Shown piece after piece: positions 35,564 to 47,014 of a stretch of 64,000 nucleotides of DNA. The notes beneath the pieces are model-generated. The model searched no databases, was not told the origin of the DNA, and worked only from the letters and a program-made list of their open reading frames with translations. The position numbers were made by a program, and so were the translations under genes. The DNA comes from Doryteuthis pealeii (lineage: Eukaryota; Mollusca; Cephalopoda; Myopsida; Loliginidae): positions 20,333,052 to 20,397,051 of the forward strand of contig CM042145.1 of assembly GCA_023376005.1 (NCBI GenBank), given 5' to 3'. Position 1 is the stretch's first letter. Every line of letters starts with the position of its first letter.

Positions 35564-36130
35564 ATACACTGACTGCACCTCTACAAAGAGGTAAAATCTC
35601 TGCAACAGGGCCCTACTTGTTGGCCATGGGTGGTGACCCGTGATGCTTAAGGATGGTATCTTAGTGGCTGAGCAGTCCATGACATGCAACAGCCCACTTT
35701 GTCCCTTATTTAGGCTAGACATGTGGTCGGAGAGACTCCCTACAATCAATCGGCTGGTCACGCCAAGCCCTAGCCCCTATATGATTGTCCCATCTCTATT
35801 ACCCTTATGGCAAACTCCCAACCCTTTTTATTATATATGTGCTAAAGAGTGTGGAGTACCCCTTTATCGGCATTACTCCCAGGTCCACTCTGACTTGGAG
35901 TTGTAGTACCTCTATTGTAGTAGTAGTAGTTGTGTTTTCAACTATCGCAGTTTGATTCTCTGCTGTGAGCCAACCCTATTGCCCTTATGGCAAGCCCCAA
36001 CCCTTTTTATCGAATGGGTGCTAGAAACCGGTGGCTGAGGGTCTTCATGTCCTGGAAATTACGTTAAACTCTATCTGATTGTGAGGTTCCAGTTTTGGAG
36101 GTTTGGGGAATATGGAGCACCCCTTCATAA
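35564..36130 (+). mobile_element. Family C, 5' region copy plus second fragment
   Basis: 35564-35925 extends further 5' than other copies (ACTGACTGCACCTCTAC, GGCCATGGGTGGTGACCC, GATGCTTAAGGATGG) and loses its middle. 35965-36130 restarts at CCAACCCTATTGCCCTTATG and ends at GAGCACCCCTTCATAA. A short TAG/GTA run separates them. Confidence 0.7.
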
Positions 36131-36699
36131 TTTTTATTACAGACATTTTTATTGGTGTGTATAAAAGAAATCCAAGGATCGGATCAAGGAGATCTTAGCG
36201 GACATTGTCAAACGATTGTTGTTGGTGAGATAAAATTCATGACAACACAAAGATTTGTATTATTTTCAAACGGAAATGATAGAAATTATTGTCGAGATTT
36301 GAGTGCACAATCCTTTTTTTTTTTTTCTTTTTATTAAGATAATTGTTATTGCTTCGATGTTCAGTTCAAATTGATTTGTTTATGTTTTACTTGAATTTAC
36401 ATTTAGCAACAGAAAAACGACTGTTGTTATAGGTGAATGGAAATGGGATTACAGGGGTAAAGGATGAATATCTCCATTCAGAAAAGAATTTTATTAAGAG
36501 CTTAAAATAAAGTCAAGTACTTTGTGGACAAAAATAAACTTATAAAAGGAAAACAAAGAATTCTGAGTCCAAAGTTGTTGAGGATTATGGCAGTAGAAAA
36601 AAAGTTAATTAAAAAGGTCATCCAGTGGAAATGTCAAAAAATAAAAATCTTAGGTGAACAATATCTACAATTTTAAGGGTCATTTATCAAAAGAGCAAT
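36131..36699. other. Intergenic sequence, unassigned
   Basis: AT-rich, no recognised repeat or gene. AAAAGGTCATCCAGTG with AAATGTCAAAAAATAAAAAT occurs just before the AT array (36614 on) and again just after it (37395 on), so the array sits inside or between copies of one short repeat. Confidence 0.5.
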
Positions 36700-37395
36700 A
36701 TAAAATTCTATATTATATTATATGATATTCTAAAATTAATTATATAATATAATATTTTATATTATATTATATAATATTCTATATTATATTATATAATATT
36801 CTATATTATATTATATAATATTCTATATTATATATATATATTATATTATATTATATATATATATATTATATATAATATTCTATATTATATATAATATAAT
36901 ATTCTATATTATATATAATATATATTCTATATTCTATATAATATAATATATATATATATAATATTCTATATTATATATAATATTCTATATTCTATATAAT
37001 ATATATTATATAATCTATATATATATAATATAAATTCTATATTATATATAATATATATATAATATAATATTCTATATTATATATATATATTATATATCTA
37101 TATTATATATAATATATATATAATATAATATCTATATTATATATAATAATATTCTATATTATATATATATAATATTCTATAATTATAGATATTCTAAAAT
37201 TAATTATATTATATAAGATTCTATATTATATATAATATAATATTGTTAAATTAATTATATTATATAAGATTCTATATTATATATAATATAATATTGTTAA
37301 ATTAATTATATTATATAAGATTCTATATTATATATAAATATAATATTGTAAAATTAATTATATAATATAATATTCTAAATTATATAATATATAAA
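36700..37395. repeat. AT-only complex array, about 700 bp
   Basis: Built of TATTATATAATATTC-type units with period shifts, including three near-identical units around TTAATTATATTATATAAGAT (37198, 37250, 37303). Nearly devoid of G and C. Likely unstable and hard to assemble. Confidence 0.85.
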
Positions 37396-37570
37396 AAGGT
37401 CATCCAGTGCAAATGTCAAAAAATAAAAATTTAAGGCAAACAATATCTACAATTTTAAGGACCATTTACCAAAAGAGCTGCAAAATAAAAATAGTAATAA
37501 CCTTCACCTTTGTAGAATCATTGGCATAACAATATTTTCCTTAATATAATTTCTGTGACTTTCTATTTAT

Positions 37571-38220
37571 AGCCTGGAGGCACCCATCTCCTTTTCAGTT
37601 TGCCCTGTTGGCAGGGATTAAAATAATACTGATTGCATCCTCTGCAGAGGGGGATAATAAATCCCCCCAAAAGGGGTGTCTTGGGTATTACACTAAACTG
37701 CATTTGTTCTAGTTCTGGGGAATGTTTAGTATCCCTTCATTTCCATTACTCCCAGGTCCACTTTGACTCAGAGTGGTAGTACCTATTAGGGTCCCTTTTA
37801 TGGGTCAAATAATTAAAAGTAAAGTTGTCGGGGTGGCCTAAAGTCAGTATCAGCGAGAGAGTCTATCCCCTTTTCAATAGCTCTAGACCAAGGAGATTGT
37901 TTTGGGCGTCTGAGGTGGAGCGCCACACCTACCATCAGCTCCCCACTTTACCACACAGATCCCTGTGCTACTCATATGCTGAGTTGGCGAGGACCGGTAT
38001 TGAACTCTGATCCTTGTGGTTCCTAGTCTGACGTCCTACCGACTGAGGTAAACCAACCAGTTTAAAAATGATTCATATTTGATAGGACCGTGTGTAAAAA
38101 AAAAAAACCTCTTCAGAAGCAACTACACAAAAAATGTAAATATGAATGTACAATGGATGCAACTCTCTAGGTATAAAATAACCCTTGGTGGGTTGACATG
38201 TCGTTAAAATCAATCAATTC
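37571..38220 (+). mobile_element. Family C interrupted by SINE A
   Basis: C sequence (GCCCTGTTGGCAGGGATT to TTTATGGGTCAAATAATT) stops at 37812 and resumes at about 38054 with a satellite-like unit, AACTACACAAAAAATGTAAA and tail TTGGTGGGTTGACATGTCG. The interruption is the SINE A at 37814-38053. Confidence 0.7.
37814..38053 (-). mobile_element. SINE family A nested in family C
   Basis: Reversed copy: GTAAAGTTGTCGGGGTGGCC, GAGAGTCTATCCCCTTTTC, CATATGCTGAGTTGGCGAG, and a head with complement B box GGTATTGAACTCTG and ACCGACTGAGGT. Confidence 0.8.
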
Positions 38221-38227
38221 TTTCCAG

Positions 38228-38635
38228 GTTCTTACCCTACGATCAATCGGCTGGTCACGTCAAGCCCTAGCACCTATATGATTTTCCCAACCCTATTGCC
38301 CTTATGGCAAGCCCCAACCCTTTTTATCATATGGGTGCTAGAAGGTGATGGCTGAGGGTCTTCATGTCCTGGGAATGACGTTAAACTATCTGATGGTGAG
38401 GTTCCAGTTTTGGAGGTTTGTGGAATGTGGAGCACCCCTTCATCACCATTGCTCCCTGGTCCACTCTGACCCGGAGTGGTAGTACCTGTTAGGGTCCCAT
38501 CTATGGGTTAAATAGAAAAATGTATTTATAAAAAAATCGTATTATCCATTAAGAATAAATTTATTTCAAAACTTTATCGGCATTAAATGACCCACTGAGG
38601 TTGATATGCCGTAAAACAAAACAAACCAACCAGGT
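38228..38635 (+). mobile_element. Family C, full 3' half with tail
   Basis: Same block order as 35157, from ACGATCAATCGGCTGGTCAC to TATGCCGTAAAACAAAACAA. A clean example of the linker (AAAATGTATTTATAAAAAAA) between the body and the LINE-like tail. Confidence 0.8.
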
Positions 38636-39239
38636 TCTTATAATCTTAAAATAAGTATTTATCAAGTTCTTGATTTTCTCTTCAAAATTGTTTGAACTGT
38701 GTTTTCCTTGATGCATGTATATTGATATGAGTGTTTGTAAGGGAGTTTTGAGGTACATGCCTTATACAAGATGAAACTCTAAACCACAAGTCTGAAATAA
38801 ATGTAGAATAGAGATTTGCCAAAATCTTTTTATTAGCAATACCTTTTGTAAACCAGTGCACAAATAGAAGGCAAAACAATACTTTGAAGGAAGCAGTGGA
38901 AACTAGGTATTAAGGTAAGTAATTTTTTTCATGTTCAAATTTTGGGTAGGATCTTGTATATATATATATTTACTAACCCCTCCGCATAAGCAGGAGGCAA
39001 CACATGCCCAATTTCTTAAGTGGAGTTTAACAGGTTTGAATTCAGAGTTTTCCTTCTCTTGGTTTCCTCAATGAATTGCTTCTATAATGTTTAGTGATAA
39101 TCCCTAGTGATTGATCCTATTTACAACTTATGAACAAATTTGATATTTTCAAATCCGATTTTCTGTTATTTCTAGCTTTGGTTTTGAAATCTAGATGACA
39201 CATTCAGGATTTACGGTCAATACTTTATATACCGATAGT
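38636..39239. other. Intergenic sequence with a SINE B 3' end
   Basis: 38960-39062 is a reversed SINE B fragment with its (AT)n tail, TTTACTAACCCCTCCGC and GTTTGAATTCAGAGTTTTCC. The remaining sequence is unassigned. Confidence 0.6.
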
Positions 39240-39840
39240 AATGAACGACTTTGTGTAATCAACGACCCCCAATTTTTAGCCCCAAAAGATGTGTTTCAGC
39301 ATATATTGCATGAAATGAACGACTTTGTGTAATAAACCAGCCCTAATTTTTAGCCCGAAAAGAGGTATTTTAGCATATATTGCATGTAATGAACGTCTTT
39401 ATGTAATGAGTGACCCCATATTTTTAACCCCCATAGAGGTGTTTTAGCATATATTGCATGTAATGACCAACTTTATGCAATGAACGACCCCTAATTTTTA
39501 GCCTCAAAAGAAGTGTTTTAGCATATATTGTATGTAATGCCGACTTTGTGTAATGAACGAATCCTAATTTTTAGATCCAAATGAGGTATTTTAGCATATA
39601 TTGCATGTAATGAACAACCCCTAATTTTATCCCTAAAAGAAGTGTTTTAGCATATATTGCATGTAATGAACGACTTTATGTAATGAACGACCCGTAATGT
39701 TTAGATCCAAAAGAGTTAGCATATATGGCATGTAATGAACAACCCTGAAATTTTAGCCCCAAAAGAGGTGTTTTAGCATATATTGTATGTAATGAACGAC
39801 CCCTTACATCTGGCTATGTACCATGTAGTGAACGAATCCT
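39240..39840. repeat. 74-bp tandem repeat, 8-9 degenerate copies
   Basis: Unit: GAACGACTTTGTGTAATGAA, CGACCCCTAATTTTTAGCC, CCAAAAGAGGTGTTTTAGC, ATATATTGCATGTAAT. Some copies are shortened by internal loss of the first or third block. Confidence 0.88.
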
Positions 39841-40074
39841 TGTTTTTGAAGTAAAAAATTGTTTTTTTTAAAAGTCATTTATTGCACGAGTATATACGGT
39901 AATTCATCAAATGTAGAAAATACAGGTGATAGTCTTGTACAAGGAGTGTTTCCTATTCATTTCCATGGAGACTACAACAGATACACGGAACATAATGACA
40001 TCTTTGGATAGGGCAAGTTTTCAACTCCCAAATACTTTTCCCACAAAGTCACCATTATAAGAAATTTATCTAAG

Positions 40075-40500
40075 GTAGGTGGGTTATCTCCCTTGGTTGA
40101 CATGCCTCTTTTCAAACCAGCCAATCACAGACCCGCAGTTTTCGGCGCCAAAAATTGAAGATAAGGAATCTTCCTCTTTTAGATCCAGCATCTCTTGAGG
40201 TCGGACGTAAATAACGTCGCTCTCTAATTCAGTAGATATAGGAAAAAGGCCGTCGTATGTACGATAACTTACCATAAACATTCCAAGCACTCAGTTAAGT
40301 GGAATTGTATTCATTATATTTATATAATTGACATTTCCCGCAGGCAGTATTATCGTTTGCAACAACAATTATTACTAATGTATTTTCTTGGTATGTATAA
40401 ACGTATCAATACAAATGTTATTTGAAATTCCATGTTGTGTTCATGTCATTCCTATTTTTAACTCTTGTTAACTCCACATTCGCGGCATAAATCAGCACAC
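40075..40500. repeat. Unclassified 400-bp duplicated element, copy 1
   Basis: Shares with 46587-47000 the blocks GGGTTATCTCCCTTGG, CAATCACAGACCCGCA, GGTCGGACGTAAATA, CTTACCATAAACATTCCAAG, CACTCAGTTAAGTGGAATTG and TCGTTTGCAACAACAATTAT. On the minus strand TTTATGGTAAGT looks like an exon end with a splice donor, but the copies differ by indels so no reading frame is conserved. Nature unknown. Confidence 0.6.
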
Positions 40501-40537
40501 CATTATTGGTTATGCATTTTCGTTTGCGATAAACAAT

Positions 40538-41338
40538 AGGTACCACCAAAATAGGTCACATGATCAGTTTAGGTCATATTGAAGGAATATGAAGTAAATA
40601 TTTTTGAACTTTTTCTTTTAAAATCTCGCAAAAAAGAAATAACGAAAATAAAGAGTTGCCATAAAAAAAACAGTTAATTCAAATATAAAATTATCCGACT
40701 GCGGAAAAAAATTACTCACCGTTGTCTTGAAAAATAAGTAAAACAGTCCCCTTTTTTTACAACAGGGTCAATTTCTTTATTGATATTTTTTAGCAGAATT
40801 CTGTATTCATAGTTCTTTTACTATCGCCTAGAAACTTATGAAAATCTTCTGATATAATTATTCAGACTTTTATAGAAAAAAGTAAAAATCGTTTTTTGTC
40901 GGTTAATTTTTTCATATTTCATAAAATAAAATGGGGAGGGGGTAGACCCTGTAAAAAATATTTCCCCTAATATATTTTGGGAAAAAACTATTTCAGACAT
41001 ATTTTCATCAAAAGGTAAGCAATTTTGGAAATTTTCGTGAAAATCGGACCATCAATTGATTTTTCATAGAATTTAAAAAAAAAGCCTCTAGTCATAACTT
41101 ATTTTTGGCTACGTTAAATTTCAGTTGATTTAACGGTGCAAAAATGTAAACATTGTTTTTTGTTTATAATTTTCATTATTGCCGTGAGCTGAAAAAATCA
41201 AAAAAAAATCATCAGGAGTTTGTTTAATGGTTCTTCTTTTGAATGGACAAAATATTTTCAAGATAATATTAACCTTTATGCAAGTTTCATTGTGTTAAAT
41301 ATAGGGGGGGGGTGGAATTTCACAAGTTGGTGGTACCT
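40538..41338. mobile_element. Family G, about 800 bp with GGTACC ends
   Basis: Left end AGGTACCACCAAAATAGG and right end TTGGTGGTACCT are inverted. Partial copies: left end at 4404, right end (reversed) at 2352-2497. AACAATAG occurs at 40532-40539 and 41343-41350, a possible 8-bp target duplication if the right end extends to about 41342. Short open frames inside are not recognised. Confidence 0.65.
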
Positions 41339-41612
41339 AATGAACAATAGCCTGTATACTGCGCTCGTAAAAATCCGCACCAATGGAGGCGACCTACTTT
41401 TGGTTCAAGCTTGTGGTGACACCACGTCTCCTCATTGGTGATGATGAAACTGTCATTTTCAGCCTCGTGGTGATTCAACAGGTTTTAACAGATTTGCATT
41501 TGAGGTCCTTTCTGTTCGTGTGCAAGTATTTGTGCAAAAAACCTTAAGAGACAACTACACAAAAAAATGTAAATATAAAAATATAAGGAACGCGATTCCC
41601 TAACCTTTAGAC

Positions 41613-42358
41613 CAGAGTTTTTCAACCGGTGTGCCGCGGCACACTAGTGTACCGTGAAGCTTCCGTGGTTTGTGCCGTGAGTGTCGAGGACGGTTGATCA
41701 TCCTCTTATACTTTTATTCTATTACTTTAATATTATTGTTTTAATTTATGCCACGCTTGTAGCACATTTTCTCTGTTCCTTTTCTTTTTAAATCGGAGAG
41801 GCCCCCTTCGATCAATCGGCTGGTCACGTCAAGCCCTAGCACCTATATGATTGCCCCAACCCTATTGCCCTTATGGCAAGCCCCAACCCATTTTTATCAT
41901 ATGGGTGCTAGAAGGCGGTGGCTGCGGGTCTACATGTCCTGGGAATGACGTTAAACTCTATCTGATGGTGAGGTTCCAGTTTTGGAGGTTTGGGGAATGT
42001 GGAGCACCCCATTCATCACCATTGCTCCCTGGTCCACTCTGACCCGGAGTGGTAGTACCTGTTAGGGTCCCATCTATGGGTTAAATAGAAAACATGAGTT
42101 TATAAACAAAATTGTATTATCCATTAAAAATGAAATTATTTCAAAACTTTGTTGGCATTAAACATTTTTTTCCCAATTGAAGTATTCGGCATAAAATAAC
42201 CCAAGGGATTGACATGCCGTAAAACCCAACCAACCAACCAATTTTCTTTTAAAATTTAAATGATAAAATAATTATATGCATATATACTGATGGTGTACCT
42301 CGATCAATTTATTGCCCAGCTCAATGTGCCGTGAGATGAAAAAGGTTGAAAAACTCTG
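41613..42358. mobile_element. hAT-like non-autonomous element with 8-bp duplication
   Basis: Left end CAGAGTTTTTCAACCGGTGT followed by GCCGCGGCACACTAGTG; right end GTGCCGTGAGATG ... GTTGAAAAACTCTG is inverted to it. CTTTAGAC is duplicated exactly on both sides (41605-41612, 42359-42366). CAGAG ends, the GTGCCGCGGCAC motif and an 8-bp target are hAT hallmarks. It contains a family C copy at about 41805-42240. Confidence 0.85.
41805..42240 (+). mobile_element. Family C copy inside the hAT-like element
   Basis: CGATCAATCGGCTGGTCACG through TCCCATCTATGGGTTAAA, linker, then a tail GGGATTGACATGCCGTAAAA with (CCAA)n. The tail appears to be composite: GGCATTAAACATTTTTTTCC breaks off and a second tail begins at TTCGGCATAAAATAACCC. 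Confidence 0.8.
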
Positions 42359-42861
42359 CTTTAGACAAAGAATAACCTAGGACGGGTTGACATGCCGTAA
42401 ATATCAATCAATCAATCAATCAACCAACCAGTTAAATCCAAATATTACCTCGGATGGTATTTTTTGACTATTTTTAGAAATTTTATTTTGTTTAATGTAA
42501 AACAAAAAACTTTAATACGATATGCAATAATCTACGCTGAAATTATTTAGTTATAATAAAGAATGTGTAATGTTTACTTATCTTTGTGGTCATATTTACT
42601 AATCACAATGTGGTTCAGTGGGTGGTAATCTTCTTTTTGGGGTGACTAAGAATCTTATCTTATCATGGAGACCCATATTGTCATAAATTTTTTTTATTTT
42701 AGTCATAGTTAAAAAAAAAGCAAAAAAAAAACGACGAAATACTGGTCATTATAAAAGCAAAATACGACCTGGCCCGAGGACAACAACCATATTTAATTTA
42801 GGTGTCATGTGATCAACAATTTTTATCACATTTAATTAAGGGCCATGGAACTAGCTATATT

Positions 42862-43168
42862 TATTTACCCAACCCCTCCGCACGAGCAGGATGTGCCACA
42901 AGGTCAATTTCTTAAGCGGAGTTCAACAGGTTTAAATTCAGAGTTTTCCTTCTCCTAGACTGGTAGCCTAACCAACTTAGACTGGTTTCCTAGCCATGGT
43001 TAAAGATCCCAGTCTGCCCTACTATTTACCCATAGCTGGAGGGATAGTAGGATTCATACCTTTCCCAAGGGTATTAGCGCTAAGTGAAATGCAATTACCA
43101 CGTCCAGGATTTGAACTCGGGGCGACGAGTCCATTTCCCATGACTTTAACCATTGCACCACGCGCGTT
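42862..43168 (-). mobile_element. SINE family B with internal duplication
   Basis: Reversed full copy from TTACCCAACCCCTCCGC to the head (GGATTTGAACTCGGGG, ATTGCACCACGCG). The segment CTAGACTGGTAGCCTAACC is partly repeated (CTTAGACTGGTTTCCTAGCC). Confidence 0.82.
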
Positions 43169-43189
43169 TCCATGTAACTAGCTATATGC

Positions 43190-43560
43190 GACCAAATTGC
43201 TTTAGGGGTCATGTGACCGGTCATGTATGACTATGTTTTATTTAGGGGACATGTGACCAGCCACATGTACTCATATTTGATTTAGGGGACATGTCACCAG
43301 TCATATGGGACCATATTTAATTTAGGGATCATGTGACCAACCATATCTGACCATATTTCATGTATGGGTCATTTGAATAGCTATGATCTGCCATATGTGA
43401 TCACATTTAATTTAGAGGTCATATGAAGAGTCATATGTGACCGGACGTATGGGATCATATTTCATTTAGGGGACATGTCGCCAGCCATATATGACAACAT
43501 TCAATTTAGGGATCCTTTTGACTAACCATGTGTGACCATATTTAATTAAGATACAGGAAA
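43190..43560. repeat. Degenerate 45-55 bp tandem repeat
   Basis: About seven copies of a unit with ATTTAATTTAGGGGACATGT, GACCAGCCATATGTGACC, differing by indels and substitutions. The same words occur once upstream at 42780-42850. Confidence 0.7.
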
Positions 43561-43951
43561 GTTATCCCAACGATAGTTAAACTAACTTGCTAATCGCTCT
43601 TCAAAAGTTTACTCTTGTAAATAATGTGCTCAAAGGAAGTAACTTTAAGTATTTATTTCTCTGCTCATAAATTCTATTGCTGACAAATATATAGAGAAAC
43701 GTGGCGTTTTATTATAGTAGATTGAGGAAGCAGTCCTCTTTGAATGGAAGAACTACTTAAGACGCACGGGCATATAAGACGCACCCCATTTCAGCAGGTC
43801 AGATTCAGGAAAAAAAAGTTTTTAGAGTATTTAAGCATATATTGTTGAAAACAGTCTAGCTGTGCATTACACAAGCAGAAACATAGCTGTATAAAAACAA
43901 TTTGGCAGTACAGGCAAGCAATAAGCATACACAAGACATCTCAATAGCAGG

Positions 43952-43952
43952 A

Positions 43953-44000
<48 letters not shown>
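43952..44000. repeat. (AAT)n microsatellite
   Basis: About 15 AAT units. Confidence 0.95.
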
Positions 44001-44001
<1 letters not shown>

Positions 44002-44060
44002 CCTCCTACGGGAGGTCTCAAACTTCACCTACGATGTATAAGACGCAGGGTAATTTTTTG

Positions 44061-44320
44061 GGACCATATGACCTTTAGGCACCCCTTTTTGATCTCGATT
44101 AAAAAAGGACATGTTTTTCATTTACACCGTCAATATCCGGTTGTTTTAACAGACGATTTTTTTTAAAATTTTTAAAAATAAAACTAACCCCTAACCCTAA
44201 CTCCTAAGCCCTAACTCTAACCATAACCCCTAACAAACAACCGGATATTGACGGTGTAAATGAAAAACATGTCCTTTCTTAATCGAGATCAAAAAGGGGC
44301 GCCTAAAGATAATATGGTCC
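44061..44320. mobile_element. Foldback MITE T2, copy 1, with telomere-like core
   Basis: Left GGACCATATGACCTTTAGGC and right GCGCCTAAAGATAATATGGTCC are inverted; arms of about 100 bp include TTTACACCGTCAATATCCGG. The loop (44185-44234) is a degenerate CCCTAA array. Flanks are T-rich, so the target duplication is unclear (7 of 8 bases). Confidence 0.88.
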
Positions 44321-44773
44321 ATTTTTTTAGCCAAAATTTTGGAAAAAAGTGCGTCCTATATGCCGTCAAATACGGTAATTCTTTGGCCTCAAATCGAAGG
44401 CTGTTCAAATGATCCGCACCACGAACCGATTTCCCATATTTTTTCTTTCTTTTTTGCCTTTTCAAAAATGTTACCTTGTAAATAGCGTTGATGTAATAAA
44501 GACATCAAAGAACGTGATTTTCTTTGATGTTTCAAAGCGACTCCATTCCAATGTTCAAAAGCCATATTGACACAGCACTTTCAACCAATTATAACAACGA
44601 CATCACTCATGAGATCCAATTGAAGATTAAGTTCTGGTCGTGTGGTTAATTAAACCATCTTTGTCGTTCATCGCAGTTCCACTCGGAGATTTACCAAGCG
44701 GCCACCCTCCGCATGGCACGACTCGACACAATATCAACCAAGCCCACAATTCAGTGTAAATATCTTTGAACAT

Positions 44774-45312
44774 CACGAGAAGAAGAGAAGAAATGAGAAG
44801 AAGGAGAAGAAATGAGGGAGAAGAAGAAGAAGAAGAAGAAAAGAAGAGAAGAAGAAGAAGAAGAAGAAGAAGAAGAAGAAGAAGAAGAAGAAGAAGAAGA
44901 AGAAGAAGAAGAAGAAGAAGAAGAAGAAGAATGAGGGAGAAAGAAGAAGAAGAAGAAGAAGAAATGAGGGAGAAAGAAGAAGAAGAAGAAGAAGAAAAGA
45001 AGAGAAGAAGAAGAAGAAGAAGAAGAAGAAGAAGAAGAAGAAGAAGAAGAAATGAGGGAGAAGAAGAAGAAGAAGAAGAAGAAGAAGAAGAAGAAGAAGA
45101 TGAGGGAGAAGAAGAAGAAGAAGAAGAAGAAGAAGAAGAAATGAGGGAGAAGAAGAAGAAGAAGAAGAAAAAGAAGAAGAAGAAGAAGAAGAAGAAATGA
45201 GGGAGAAGAAGAAGAAGAAGAAGAAGAAGAAGAAGAAGAAGAAGAAATGAGGGAGAAGAAGAAGAAGAAGAAGAAGAAGAAGAAGAAGAAATGAGGAAGA
45301 AGAAGAAGAAGA

Positions 45313-45359
<47 letters not shown>

Positions 45360-45479
45360 AGAAGAAGAAGAGAAGAAGAAGAAGAAGAAGAAGAAGAGAA
45401 AGAGAGAAGAGAAGAAGAAGAAGAAGAAGAAGAAGAAGAAGAGAAGAATGAGGGAGAAGAAGAAGAAGAAGAAGAAGTT
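44774..45479. repeat. GAA/AGA triplet array, about 700 bp
   Basis: Nearly pure purine on the plus strand: (GAA)n blocks of varied length punctuated by ATGAGGGAG every 50-120 bp, giving a higher-order structure. Apparent long open frames of poly-Glu, poly-Arg or poly-Lys, and on the other strand poly-Phe, Leu or Ser, are products of the repeat and are not genes. Confidence 0.95.
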
Positions 45480-46586
45480 TAGTAACAGACGGCGCACAAG
45501 TTTGATGCATTTCTTTTTAGCAAATAGAGTTATCTCCCTTTTCAACTTAAATGTCACCGTTGTTGATATTTAAATGAACATGCAAGAACGAGAAATCCAC
45601 CAGTTGCTTTAGAATATTAAAAGAAAGAGAGTCTATTATATGAATATAGTTTTTAAACAAAATGATTCGTTGACTCTATTTCGTTTAAAAAAAAAAAAAA
45701 GAAGTGAACATTACTTTTAGTCTAAAAGCGTCAAAAACATTCCGTGATACCTGGACGTCTAAAGATATCGTATCAATTCTCGGAGAAAGTAACAATACAG
45801 AATTACGGGAGAAATACAAATCTATAAATATCATGAGTTAGTCTTGGATAAGGGAACTGCTGAGTTTATCGAACTAGGAACATCTACCGACTAATTAGAT
45901 GAGATTATAATTCGGCATTATTGACAATGCTATTATAACAGTTTATAACAATTACTTTTTCACTGGGAAGAAGAAACGAAATAATCAAATTCGGATGAAG
46001 AAGACAAGAAACAAATGAAGATAAAACATATATTCAGAAAGGTACAAACTGCAAACTTAACGACGTTTGCTGCAAGACTTATCTGCCGAGTCCTTTAAGT
46101 TTGGGAGAGACTGGATTTATACATCTTGCTGCCGTGTGCTCAACACTACAAGTGACTAGTCATGGAAATCAATTTGGGCGCCAATCTACGGTATTGGCCA
46201 ATTCACCCCCTGGTTCCAAGGGCAGATAATTAATCCCTAATTTTTCCAATAGCCAACAGAAATTCGTTTAATGTTTTCGTCGAAGTAAATATCCCAGATG
46301 ACTATCTTTCTCTATCAGAATTGGGACGATCTATTAAAAAAAGACTTTAAAATCAAATACTAAAAGACACAGACTAAAAACAGGTAGTGAACTGTCGATA
46401 TTAACAAACCAAAGTATAAATGAATACTGAATGCTAAGAGATATTCTTAAAGAAACTTTTTAAAATTTACATTTACATAGAACAACACTCAACACTTTCT
46501 GTTTCGATAATATAATGAATAAATTCGCAGAAATATACATAAGTGAATTCGAATATTAGAACTCAAATAAAAGAATATGTAAATTA
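45480..46586. other. Intergenic sequence, unassigned
   Basis: AT-rich sequence with no recognised repeat, RNA or exon. Confidence 0.5.
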
Positions 46587-47000
46587 TAAAAAGGTAGTGG
46601 GTTATCTCCCTTGGTCGACGTGCCTCTTTTCAAACCAACCAATCACAGACCCGCAAATTTTGGCAGGATCAATTGAAGATATAAATCTTCCTCTTTTGTA
46701 CCAGCATCTTTCGGGGTCGGACGTAAATATCGTCGCTCCCTATAATTCAACAGAGAGTAGCAGAGATAAAGAAGGACCGTCGTAAGTACGATACTTACCA
46801 TAAACATTCCAAGCACTCAGTTAAGTGGAATTGTATTCATTGTATTTATATAATTGACATTTCTCGCAGAAAATACTATCGTTTGCAACAACAATTATTA
46901 CAAATGTATTTTCTTGTGTGTATAAATGTATTAACACAGTGTTGTTAGAAATTCCATGTTGTGTTCATGTATTTCCGTTTCTAACTCCTGTTAATTCCAT
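46587..47000. repeat. Unclassified 400-bp duplicated element, copy 2
   Basis: Partner of 40075-40500, same block order. Next to the shared CTTACC word it reads CGATACTTACCATAAAC. Followed directly by the 29-bp minisatellite. Confidence 0.6.
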
Positions 47001-47014
47001 GTTTTATTTTAAAA

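Larger units (their letters stand above)
41510..42430 (+). mobile_element. Family C tail split by a hAT-like insertion
   Basis: 41510-41612 (AACTACACAAAAAAATGTAA, CGCGATTCCCTAACCTTTAG) continues at 42359 with AAAGAATAACCTAGGACGGG, TTGACATGCCGTAAA and an (AATC)n run. The two halves make one C-type tail interrupted by 41613-42358. Confidence 0.7.

Noticed and set aside
40084..40290. 68-codon minus-strand open frame in the duplicated element
   Set aside because: The second copy at 46587 is broken by indels in this frame, so coding conservation is absent.
44751..45557. Very long open frames of Phe/Ser/Leu or Glu/Arg/Lys runs
   Set aside because: They are translations of the GAA triplet array; no domain, splice site or codon bias supports a gene.
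46791..46799. ATACTTACC, the 5' end word of U1 snRNA
   Set aside because: Only nine bases match; no further U1 sequence, Sm site or 3' box follows, and the second copy at 40262 has changed the word.
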